Positions 1 through 7,620 of a stretch of 33,612 nt of DNA are shown here, piece after piece (the stretch's first letter is position 1; every line of letters begins with the position of its first letter). The stretch comes from Kiritimatiellia bacterium (GTDB lineage: Bacteria > Verrucomicrobiota > Kiritimatiellia > RFP12 > UBA1067). The DNA lies in NCBI GenBank assembly GCA_024405255.1, contig JAKSOY010000018.1, forward strand, positions 1-33,612, in the 5' to 3' direction. The notes under the pieces are model-generated. The model did no database searches and had not been told where the DNA came from. It worked only from the letters and a program-made list of their open reading frames with translations. A program made the translations under genes and the position numbers.

Positions 1-481
1 AATGCACCAACGCATCCGTGGGAATGCGTTCAAAACGATTAACGGCTGAAGGCAATGATCCCGTAATCAACGCCCCATCCCCCCGACCATACAACCCATG
101 TTCCATAAATGGCCCAACATCGTGCGCCGACAATACCGAAAACATTCGCGCCCCCGCAGAAACCGTCAACGCATACTCAATCGTAAAGCCAGTCGTTCCT
201 GCCGCGTTGTAAGCATCGATCACATCACGAAACTGATCATCATCCGTAACCGACATCGACGCCCGCCCATCAAAAGACGCACCGTTATCATACCAAGAGA
301 CACTCCCCTCGTTGATCGAGGCATATCGACCTTCATGGGCTAAATCCACCCATTTCGTCGTGTTCAAATCAGTCTGATTCTTTGCGACGTTCAAAACACC
401 ATCAAGCCAAAGCAACAATTTGTCAGCGGAATACATTTCCACTTTGGACTTCGCCGCCGCCATAAGAGCTCCAAGCATCAT
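1..481 (-). CDS. LamG-like (concanavalin-fold) protein of phage tail-fibre style, 3' end outside window
   Basis: Only the first 160 or so codons are in the window; the gene runs off the left edge. It starts at an ATG with a strong AAGGAG ribosome site just upstream, inside the 3' end of the preceding small gene. After a short alanine-rich N-terminus comes a stretch of the type LLLWLDGVLN..TTKWVDLAHEGRYASI, then a segment with F-DGRASMSVTDDDQF and FTIEYALTVS. This is the pattern of LamG/concanavalin-like domains found in prophage tail and surface proteins. Codon use favours A/T third positions (TTG, GAT, GGT) more than the other genes here, which suggests a different origin. No signal peptide is obvious. 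A secreted LamG surface protein is the alternative to a phage structural protein. Family by eye only; the function is not known. Confidence 0.6.
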   Translation of the reverse strand, partial: MMLGALMAAAKSKVEMYSADKLLLWLDGVLNVAKNQTDLNTTKWVDLAHEGRYASINEGSVSWYDNGASFDGRASMSVTDDDQFRDVIDAYNAAGTTGFTIEYALTVSAGARMFSVLSAHDVGPFMEHGLYGRGDGALITGSLPSAVNRFERIPTDALVH

Positions 482-493
482 AAAGGCCACTCC

Positions 494-718
494 TTACATT
501 TCCACCATCGTCTCGTCATCGCAGATGTTGCGGAGGCGAATCTTGTTACTCAAAATGTTCGTACTCTGCACGTGATCGTAAACCGTCATCGTTCGATCGG
601 TCAACAATGAATGCAGGACAAACACATCACACGCCCGAATAAACGATTCGTTGACATCCGGGTTTCTCCACTCTGGAACGATGGGGGTTACTCTTTGATT
701 CTCAGACACAAATGACAC
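494..718 (-). CDS. Small uncharacterised protein (74 aa)
   Basis: Not recognised. It is a small acidic to neutral protein with no signal peptide or membrane segment, ending in a methionine- and glutamate-rich tail. The downstream LamG-like gene starts 12 bases after its stop and has its ribosome site at the junction, so the two are probably co-transcribed. The start is uncertain. GTG at 718 sits only about two bases after an AAAAAAGGA purine tract, while GTG at 709 has a better distance. ATG codons at 732 and 720 lie in another frame that closes after 14 codons. A near-perfect extended -10 promoter lies just upstream. The base composition resembles the LamG-like neighbour rather than the genes to the right, so both may belong to one transferred or prophage-type segment. 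Confidence 0.45.
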   Translation of the reverse strand: MSFVSENQRVTPIVPEWRNPDVNESFIRACDVFVLHSLLTDRTMTVYDHVQSTNILSNKIRLRNICDDETMVEM

Positions 719-735
719 ATTCCTTTTTTCATACT

Positions 736-744
736 ATTATAGCA
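736..744 (-). promoter_or_regulatory. Extended -10 promoter element for the small-protein/LamG unit
   Basis: On the minus strand the bases read TGC-TATAAT, a consensus -10 hexamer with the extended TGn motif. At 16-18 bp spacing only weak -35 matches are present (for example TTCACG). The expected start of transcription is near 729-730, so the leader would be only about 10-20 bases and would begin in the AAAAAAGGA tract. Confidence 0.55.
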
Positions 745-771
745 TAATCTCATTATCCGTGAAAGATGTAA

Positions 772-1086
772 TCAGTCAGCGGCGTAATCGTCGGGGTGTG
801 TAACGCTCTCTGGTTCCTGGCTTGACGTTGAGGTGCCGTTTGGCAGACTCCGGCTGCGCCGTAATGCCGGGTCATTGGACAATTGTTTGCAATTCTTTGC
901 GGCGCGGCTGGAATCCGCGCTCGCACCTACGCCCCCGCTAATCCTCACGGTACCGTTCACGGACCGATTACCCAGCGTCTGCGTCCATAATGTTCCAAGG
1001 GCCGCACGTCTGACTGCGCGCGGCCCCTGGGGATCAGCCAGAATGGCGTCTATTTGGGAGATGGACTCAACGGTTTCAGTACCGCT
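772..1086 (-). pseudogene. Remnant of a gene without a start codon, possibly phage-derived
   Basis: About 104 codons are open from an in-frame TAA (1087-1089) to TGA at 772-774. The first usable start (GTG at 960) lies deep inside the conserved-looking part. Upstream of that GTG the frame reads ETVESISQIDAILADPQGP, then RAALGTLWTQTLG, which looks like real coding sequence, so the 5' end appears lost. Near 845 the coding signal may change frame: the other frame gives AQPESAKRHLNVKPGTRE and then RYTPRRLRR before a TGA at 776-778, a basic tail that looks more protein-like than the in-frame ending. This would mean a frameshift as well as a 5' truncation. It lies between the GH51 terminator and the left-edge genes. 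I see nothing else in the 721-1142 stretch apart from the terminator and the promoter described separately. Confidence 0.4.
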
Positions 1087-1100
1087 TTACTCCTCCTCGT

Positions 1101-1133
1101 AAAATGCCCGGAGGCTTTATTCGGCCCCCGGGC
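1101..1133 (-). terminator. Rho-independent terminator after the GH51 gene
   Basis: On the minus strand GCCCGGGGGC pairs with GCCTCCGGGC (10 bp, one G-U) around the 8-base loop CGAATAAA, followed by ATTTT. It begins 10 bases past the GH51 stop codon, so it should end the six-gene transcript that starts near 10280. Confidence 0.85.
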
Positions 1134-1142
1134 TGATGTTCC

Positions 1143-3563
1143 TCACCGACGCGGGATGCAGATGACGGAGAGGGAGAGCGCCGGGAATTCGCGTTGCAGC
1201 TTGCCGTCGCCGACGGCGATGGTCGTCGTCACCGGCTTCAGCGCGTTGGGATTCTCCAACGAGTTGCTCGCGTTCGCGTGAGGGCCTGTATAGGTCGTCA
1301 ACTTTGCGGTGTTTGCGAGCTTCGCGTTCGCTACCACCACGTCGGCGACGAGCGGACGCTCCGCGAAGTTGACCACCTTCACGATGATTTCCTTGCCGTC
1401 CGGCGAGGTCACCGCACTCGCGAGCAACGCACTCTTGTTGGCATTGGACGCGCCGCCCTCGGGCAGTTTCACGCCGTCGATCGTCGCGCTCACCTTGCCG
1501 CCCTTGCGCGTCACGGTCACGTCGTACCAGCGGTCGCATTCGATCGTACCTGGCGTATGCCGGCCCGCGCTGCGGCCCTCGATGCCGTGTTCCTTGTTCT
1601 TCCAGCCGCCGAAGTTGACCCAGTTGCCGGCGACGCCGGTTCCTGTCGATGCGTAGAGCGCGAGGAAACCTTCCGGACCGTCCAGACGCTTCGCCTTGAA
1701 CGAGCAGGTCGCTTCATCCGGCCAAACGCGGTCCAGGGTCAACGTCATCGCACCCTCCTTTTTCGTGACAAAGGACTGCACCAGCGTGCCGTCTTTCACC
1801 GACCACTGGCCCGCGCCCTGGGCCTTCCAGCCCTTCAGCGCCTCGGCGTCGGCGAACGAATTCGCGTACAGCACGCGCCCCGTGGCGTCGGTGACCTTGA
1901 AGTCCTTGAACGCGGCGGCACCCGACCAGGTACCCACGCCGAACGTGCAGTTTTCCTGCACCTTCAACGGCTCGGCCTCCACCACCGTGGTCAACACATC
2001 GCGGCCGCGGTTTTCGCTGAAGAGCTTCTGCACGTCGTAGCTGGGGTTGACGAAACTCGACCCCGAAGCGACGTAGATGAGGTCCGGCTTCCAGCGCAGA
2101 TGCTTCACATGCGCGAAGAGCGGCGCGTAGGCGGCGAGCTTCACCACATCGGCGCAGTTTTCCATGCCGGTCATGAAGCAGGCTTCACCGATGGCAGCGC
2201 GCAAGGTACCGAACGGATGCTGGCGTCCGACCGAGGTCACGGCATATTCGCCCACGAACACGCCGAAATCGCGCTTGCCGAGGCGGCGCTCCTTCGCATT
2301 GGCGTAGATCATGTCATTGTAGAAGAACCAATCCGGCGAACGATAGAAGTGATCGTCGCGGAAGTTCTTGGGGGCGTTGACATCCCAAGTATCCTTATCC
2401 TTACGGCCGCTCCAGGGTCCGTCGAAGATGATCTTGATGTCGGGATACTTCGCGTGGACCGCCTTCGCCATCCGTTCATAGCGCTCTTCATAACGAGGTC
2501 CGCCGTTTTCATTGCCGATTTGAAGGTAGGCGAGGTTGAACGGCGCGGGATGGCCGTTCTTCGCGCGCTCCGCACCCCAGCGGGTGGACACCGGACCGTT
2601 CGCGTACTCAATGCAGTCCAACGCGTCCTGCACGAACTCGTCCATCTTCTCCATCGGCACGATTTCGCGGTGCGACATGCCCACGTTGATGCAGAACAGC
2701 GCCTTCGCATTGAGTTCTTCGCAGATCTGCAGGTACTCGTGGAAGCCGACGCCGTGGGTGGACCAATAGCCCCAGATGTTCCACTGGGTCGGACGCTCCC
2801 AGATCGAACCGATGGTCTTCTTCCAGCGATAGGCCGTGGCCATCGTGTTGCCTTCCACCCAGCAACCGCCCGGGAAGCGCACGAAGGACGGCTTGAGTCC
2901 GGCGAGCTTCTCCATCAGGTCCTTGCGGAAAAGTCCCGACTTGCCATAAGTGTCGCTCGGGAAGAGCGTCACGCAGTCGAGATAGAAGGTACCGCCCTTC
3001 GTCGTACGGAAGACGAGACGCGCATCTGGATCGTCGACAAGGCCCTTCAACGTCGCCTTGCAGGTCTTCCATTCACCGCCCTTGGCCGTGAACTTCGCGA
3101 CCGACGTGGCGGACTGTCCGTTTTGAGATTCGAGCGACACTTCGAGCGTGCCCGCCTCGCCGCGCACGTCGAAGGACAGACGATAGTCGATACCCTTGCG
3201 CGCCGCAACGCCAAAATAGCCTTCGTTTGCAACCGCACCGCCCGCCGGCGCAACGACCTTCAGCGAATGCGCATTGATCTGCGAATGCGGCTTCTCATTC
3301 GTCACCGCCAGCTGCGCACCGCCCAGAGCGTTCCAGTACTTCTGCGCGTCAGGCGCCTTGCCGGCATTATCCTCAAAGGAACGGTTGCGCACAAGTTCGG
3401 CATAGACACCGCCGTCGAGCGAGAGGTCGATGTCCTCGAAGAAGATGCCCCAGAGATCGGGCGCACAGGCGCACTTGACCTTGGCGGCGTCGATGCGGAT
3501 GGTATTGGCGGCGAAAGCGGCCCCTGCGAGGGCGACCATACCAGTGAACAGCAGTTTTTTCAT
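1143..3563 (-). CDS. Secreted GH51 alpha-L-arabinofuranosidase with inserted LamG-like domain
   Basis: Releases alpha-linked L-arabinofuranose from arabinan, arabinoxylan or arabinogalactan. A Sec signal peptide covers residues 1-19 (cut after AFA), so it acts in the periplasm or outside. A carbohydrate-binding-like beta-sandwich follows at about 80-200, then the (beta/alpha)8 domain with the general acid/base in QIGNE (Glu352) and the nucleophile in VGEY (Glu439), both intact. The C-terminal beta-domain is split: a LamG/DUF1080-like domain of about 170 residues (roughly 545-710) sits before it resumes at about 711 (SALLASAVTSP). At 806 aa it is longer than simple GH51 enzymes (about 500) for that reason. 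ATG is preceded by GAGGAA. It is the last gene of its operon, 28 bases after the DUF5703 gene and followed by a clear terminator. Family assignment is secure; the substrate is inferred. Confidence 0.9.
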   Translation of the reverse strand: MKKLLFTGMVALAGAAFAANTIRIDAAKVKCACAPDLWGIFFEDIDLSLDGGVYAELVRNRSFEDNAGKAPDAQKYWNALGGAQLAVTNEKPHSQINAHSLKVVAPAGGAVANEGYFGVAARKGIDYRLSFDVRGEAGTLEVSLESQNGQSATSVAKFTAKGGEWKTCKATLKGLVDDPDARLVFRTTKGGTFYLDCVTLFPSDTYGKSGLFRKDLMEKLAGLKPSFVRFPGGCWVEGNTMATAYRWKKTIGSIWERPTQWNIWGYWSTHGVGFHEYLQICEELNAKALFCINVGMSHREIVPMEKMDEFVQDALDCIEYANGPVSTRWGAERAKNGHPAPFNLAYLQIGNENGGPRYEERYERMAKAVHAKYPDIKIIFDGPWSGRKDKDTWDVNAPKNFRDDHFYRSPDWFFYNDMIYANAKERRLGKRDFGVFVGEYAVTSVGRQHPFGTLRAAIGEACFMTGMENCADVVKLAAYAPLFAHVKHLRWKPDLIYVASGSSFVNPSYDVQKLFSENRGRDVLTTVVEAEPLKVQENCTFGVGTWSGAAAFKDFKVTDATGRVLYANSFADAEALKGWKAQGAGQWSVKDGTLVQSFVTKKEGAMTLTLDRVWPDEATCSFKAKRLDGPEGFLALYASTGTGVAGNWVNFGGWKNKEHGIEGRSAGRHTPGTIECDRWYDVTVTRKGGKVSATIDGVKLPEGGASNANKSALLASAVTSPDGKEIIVKVVNFAERPLVADVVVANAKLANTAKLTTYTGPHANASNSLENPNALKPVTTTIAVGDGKLQREFPALSLSVICIPRR

Positions 3564-3591
3564 TTTCGTATTCCTCGGTTTTCAGGTTTGA

Positions 3592-6285
3592 TTAAAGCGA
3601 TTTGATTTGCACGTCGGCACGGCGGCTGGCCGGCGTGACGACCAGGTCCTTGACCTGGCCGTTTTCGATGCGGCCCTCAAGGACGGTCCGATGCGGCGCA
3701 TGCAGCTTGAAGGAACCGTTCCAGTCCTTCGGCCACGCGGGCAAAAGGAAGATCTTGTCGCCGTCGACCTGCATCAGCATCGACTGCAGGGTGTTCTGCA
3801 CATTCGCCCCTTCATCGCCATCGGGACAGCAGTTGAAGTTCGGACCCCAATAGGCCGGCCAACGGAACTTCTTCTGCACATGCGTCAGCACGCGGTTGAC
3901 AAAATGTTTGCGCGCCTCTTCCGCCATGCCCAAGTAGCAGGCAAAGAGCTCCTCCTGCGACCAACCGTGGAAAAGACGGTCGGTCCGCACTTCGTAGGTG
4001 GCGCGTCCCTGCTCGGCGTTCGGCTTCTCGAATGAACAGAGTCGGAACGGGAAAATGCAGTACATCTCGGGATGTTCGCAATTGCACTTTTTCGCGTACT
4101 TGCGAGCCGGTGCAAAAGCGCAGCGTCCATCCTTGAGCGGACGCGTGGGCAACTCGGGAATGCGTGTGCGAATGCGCGTGAAAAGCGCACGGTCCTCGGC
4201 GCCGACGACCTTGGACGGCAAGGCAAGAAGGCGTTCGGTGATGCGCGTGAGTCCGGCCACTTCGGGCATCGAGTCGGTGCACTGCCACCAAGTCTCGGTC
4301 GCCTGCGACGGCTGCCAATCGTAGCGTCCGTCCGCCGTCAGGCGGTAGTGTTCGTCGAAGTAGCGGACAAATTCGCGGATTGCCGGCAACGCACGGTCCT
4401 TGAACCAGACCGGATCATCCTGGTAGGCGGCATAATCGAGCATCATCAGCGACAGTTCAAGCTGCCCCACCCATTCATACTTGTGCCAGCCCGACTCTTG
4501 AAGCTTGTCCGTACGGTCCTTGAACGCACGCGTACCGTAGCAACCGACGAAATGGTCACCCCAGGGCTGCATGCATTCGGGGAAGAACGCGCCGCCGTGT
4601 TTGAGGTAGCGGCGGGTGCGCCGCTTGAGGAACTCGAGCAGATTGTAGTTGTACAGCCGAAATAGAGGATCCAGCATCTCGAGATCGCCCGCCGCGAACA
4701 ACGGATAATACGGCAAACGCGTGTTCTGCCACCAGAAGCCGTGTCCCCACGGACGATAATCGGGATTGCCCTTCTCGTTCATGAGGAACAAGGACCCATT
4801 GAAGCGGATCGGCAGCTGGCCCGTGCCCGCGCACCGCGTCATGAACCGCTGCGCGGCCCAAGCGAGATTGACCGCCTTGCACTCTTCGGCAGGCGTCGCC
4901 TGCGGACCCGGATAGTCCTCTCGCACGCCATTGACCGTGGCGGCGACCTCCCCATACGGCGAGATTTCCACCGCCACCGTCGTCGGTTGACCGGCAACCA
5001 TCGTTGTGGCATGGCGGAGCGTGCGCCGGCCAAGAATGACCCGCAACCGACCATCTAGCACATCGACGAGCAGACCGTCGGACCCGCCACTCGTGATGTT
5101 GTCCAGCAATCGCTGCGGAGGCTTAACGGTGGACAGCGTGAATTCGCAGTCGAACCGCAAGGCGTTTTTCACATTGGCGGGCGCAGGGGCCAGAACGTCT
5201 CCCGCCTTGGGGGCGCCCGTAAAGACGACCTTGCCGTCGAACGCGAGCTCCGCTTTCGTACACGCGCCTTTGAGGGGAAACTGACGATCGGAGGAAACAC
5301 CGAAGGCAAAGGGCCGCTTGCGGTTATGCGGCAGTTCGAAGAGTGTACGCTTTCCGTCGTTGGAACGAGGCGCAATCTCAATGTGGCTGCGGTCCCAGAA
5401 ACGGCGCCAACCGGCCCAATGGGCAGCGCGACGCGCCGGCTCGTCGGCGAGTATCCATCCCTTATCGGACAACACCTCGCATGTGCGCTGCGTCCATTCA
5501 CCCTCGCCCGCGCAAGGCTGGAAACAGGTGATGGCCGAAAGGAACAACGTCTTTCCCGCCGCCCCCTTCGCGGTGCGCGTGATCACGCCGAAACAGCGAT
5601 TGTGCAGCAGATCGGGCTTGCCGAGATCGGCAGTTGCCTGCGTGTAGTCGTAGAAGGCCAACAGCTGGTCCACAGTCGAATTGCGGTTCACATGGCACCA
5701 CCCGCTCAGTACGGGGGGGTATCCCGCCAGCAACCTGTCGGCGGAAACGGCGAAGGTCTGCTTGAATCCCGCATCCTCCGTATAGCTGAAGTTGACCGTG
5801 CGCCGCAGCTCCTTCGCCGTAAACTCGCGCACGCCACCCGGGAAGAGCCGCCAGTTGACATTCGTGGCCACCACCTCGGGCGCGCCGTCGAAAGCGCACA
5901 CCGCGAGGTGGGCGTCGCCCCACTGAACGCGATACGACACCGCGACCGGACGTCCACCGCTCTTCCACGTTGCGGAAAACTCGCCGTGCTCGAGCGACAT
6001 CTCCTGACGGAAGGTCCCCGCGTCGACGGGACACCACGAGACGTAGTCGATGCCGCCGACCTTCACATGTTCGCCCACTTCATTCCAGCTGTCGCTGCGC
6101 TGCAAGTAGGTGTGAAGCGTGCCGTCGGCCGTGACCCACGCCATTGCGCCCACCTCACCGTCGCCCAACAGCATCGCTCCCCGGTCGTTCGCCGACGGGG
6201 TGTCAAAGACGATCGCCGGCGGCGTATAGGCCAATGCCGTCGCCGAAGCCATGACGAACATGAAACGGAAGAACAGCTTTTTCAT
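3592..6285 (-). CDS. Secreted DUF5703 / GH95-like alpha-barrel glycoside hydrolase
   Basis: An 897-residue exported protein (signal peptide 1-19, cleavage after ALA). Residues 35-70 (AMLLGDGEVGAMAW, LQRSDSWNE) are the N-terminal signature of DUF5703 proteins, which resemble GH95 fucosidases/galactosidases with a beta-sandwich followed by an (alpha/alpha)6 barrel. The barrel starts near 490 with LPIRFNGSLF and the C-terminal part (VDGDKIFLLPAWP) is also GH95-like. Between them, at about 320-460, is a LamG/levanase-C-like beta-sandwich (GGSDGLLVDVLDGRLRVILG). The specificity of this family is not established to my knowledge; removal of a terminal sugar from a plant side chain is an inference from neighbours. 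The gene lies 31 bases after the MBL-fold gene and 28 before GH51, in one operon. Identification of DUF5703 is by motif memory. Confidence 0.75.
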   Translation of the reverse strand: MKKLFFRFMFVMASATALAYTPPAIVFDTPSANDRGAMLLGDGEVGAMAWVTADGTLHTYLQRSDSWNEVGEHVKVGGIDYVSWCPVDAGTFRQEMSLEHGEFSATWKSGGRPVAVSYRVQWGDAHLAVCAFDGAPEVVATNVNWRLFPGGVREFTAKELRRTVNFSYTEDAGFKQTFAVSADRLLAGYPPVLSGWCHVNRNSTVDQLLAFYDYTQATADLGKPDLLHNRCFGVITRTAKGAAGKTLFLSAITCFQPCAGEGEWTQRTCEVLSDKGWILADEPARRAAHWAGWRRFWDRSHIEIAPRSNDGKRTLFELPHNRKRPFAFGVSSDRQFPLKGACTKAELAFDGKVVFTGAPKAGDVLAPAPANVKNALRFDCEFTLSTVKPPQRLLDNITSGGSDGLLVDVLDGRLRVILGRRTLRHATTMVAGQPTTVAVEISPYGEVAATVNGVREDYPGPQATPAEECKAVNLAWAAQRFMTRCAGTGQLPIRFNGSLFLMNEKGNPDYRPWGHGFWWQNTRLPYYPLFAAGDLEMLDPLFRLYNYNLLEFLKRRTRRYLKHGGAFFPECMQPWGDHFVGCYGTRAFKDRTDKLQESGWHKYEWVGQLELSLMMLDYAAYQDDPVWFKDRALPAIREFVRYFDEHYRLTADGRYDWQPSQATETWWQCTDSMPEVAGLTRITERLLALPSKVVGAEDRALFTRIRTRIPELPTRPLKDGRCAFAPARKYAKKCNCEHPEMYCIFPFRLCSFEKPNAEQGRATYEVRTDRLFHGWSQEELFACYLGMAEEARKHFVNRVLTHVQKKFRWPAYWGPNFNCCPDGDEGANVQNTLQSMLMQVDGDKIFLLPAWPKDWNGSFKLHAPHRTVLEGRIENGQVKDLVVTPASRRADVQIKSL

Positions 6286-6316
6286 GCGATTCCTTTTAAG
6301 TTGCTCACGTTACAAC

Positions 6317-7603
6317 TTAGGCCCGACGGTCGAATTTCGCCAGCACGCGCATCGACTCGTCGGTTGCATCGAGCAGATAGACGCGATAGTCGTTTCCACC
6401 CGGCAGGACCTTGACCACGACATGCGCGGCGCCGAGACGTTCCATCTTGTAGCCGTATTTCTTCTGTCCCTTGGCCTGGACACTGCAGACAAGATTCGGC
6501 ACCAAAAGCGGTGCGGGCTCGCCGGCGTTCTTCGACGCCTTGACGAGACGATCGAGCACGATCGGATGCGCCTGGCTCGGACACCACATGCACGAGGTAT
6601 ACGTCTGGGCATGAATGCCCTTCAAAAGACTCGCCCCCATCGCGTTCGTACAGCCGTGATGGCTCATCTTGCAGAGCGAAACCGGTCCCACCAACTCGCC
6701 GATACGACCTTCATAATCAAACATCGTACCGTCTTTCTGGATGAACCCGTCGCTCTGGATATCGCCGCTTGTGAAGTATTTAAACTTACCATACTGGATC
6801 ACAAACGCCATCGACAGCATGTTCTGCGTCAAACGCCGCGTCGTATGCCGCACATGTTCCGCCGCATAGTCGACCGTACCGGTCCGACCATCCCACAGCA
6901 CGCCGTTCGCGCAGATGTTCCGCACCGAAAAGAGGTCCTTGTACTTCGCCGGATCCCGCTGCAGCGCGATCTGGTTGAGGGCGCCCGGATGGAACGCCTC
7001 CGCCTGCAGGCCCTTCTGCCGCTGTTCCTCCACCCATGGCGCGAGCAGCTTCATCGACAAATCATGAGTACCATAGGTGCCACGCGCCGGATATTGGTGG
7101 TCCATATAGCGGCGGAACTTGAAGGCTTCGGCCACGCAGAGGAATCCATTGATTTTACGTCCGTCGGCCGTCGTACGGTAGCGAATGCCGCGATCAGGCG
7201 TTGTGGGTGCCGAGAATCCCGCATGGCCAATGTGGTCGGTATGCCAATGCGAGAAGATCGCGTAGTCGATCGTCGACTCAGGATAGACGCGCTTCAGATA
7301 ACGTGCCACCCAGTCGCCACCAATGCGCGAGTCGTTCGGCAGGAGCGGCACTTCCTTCAAATCGCGCGGACGATAGAAATCACCCGTATCGTTGAGAATG
7401 GCGGTGCCATCCGGCAGGCGATAGAACATGTTCTCGCCGCAGCCCGTGTAGATGAAGTGCAGGTCCATTTCGCCCGGCTTCCACCCGGGATACACTTCTC
7501 CGGACGCTGGTTCCTGCGCCCAGGCCGTCCAACCGAATGCCTGCGCCGTACCGACCGCTGTACAGAGTTTCAAAAACGAACGACGTGATGTCTTTGTATC
7601 CAT
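6317..7603 (-). CDS. Tat-exported metallo-beta-lactamase-fold hydrolase
   Basis: A 428-residue protein that starts with a twin-arginine signal (RRSFLKL at 7-13), so it is exported folded with its metals. The MBL metal-binding set is present: HWHTDH at 119-124, a SGD aspartate (YFTSGDIQ) and a SHHG histidine further on. The overall pattern resembles the ComEC/Rec2-type extracellular MBL domain group rather than antibiotic beta-lactamases. The substrate is unknown; a phosphodiester or other ester/lactone in the periplasm is possible. The start chosen is the ATG at 7603 with AAGGAG eight bases upstream; an in-frame extension to 7885 overlaps the 3' part of the preceding gene and is rejected. It lies 17 bases after the phosphatase-superfamily gene and 31 before the DUF5703 gene, in the six-gene operon. 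Confidence 0.8.
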   Translation of the reverse strand: MDTKTSRRSFLKLCTAVGTAQAFGWTAWAQEPASGEVYPGWKPGEMDLHFIYTGCGENMFYRLPDGTAILNDTGDFYRPRDLKEVPLLPNDSRIGGDWVARYLKRVYPESTIDYAIFSHWHTDHIGHAGFSAPTTPDRGIRYRTTADGRKINGFLCVAEAFKFRRYMDHQYPARGTYGTHDLSMKLLAPWVEEQRQKGLQAEAFHPGALNQIALQRDPAKYKDLFSVRNICANGVLWDGRTGTVDYAAEHVRHTTRRLTQNMLSMAFVIQYGKFKYFTSGDIQSDGFIQKDGTMFDYEGRIGELVGPVSLCKMSHHGCTNAMGASLLKGIHAQTYTSCMWCPSQAHPIVLDRLVKASKNAGEPAPLLVPNLVCSVQAKGQKKYGYKMERLGAAHVVVKVLPGGNDYRVYLLDATDESMRVLAKFDRRA

Positions 7604-7620
7604 CTTCACTTCTCCTTCAT

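Noticed and set aside
1194..3605. Open frame of about 800 codons on the plus strand opposite GH51
   Set aside because: Arises from the high GC third positions of the GH51 gene; no family motifs, very rich in arginine and histidine, and no ribosome site.
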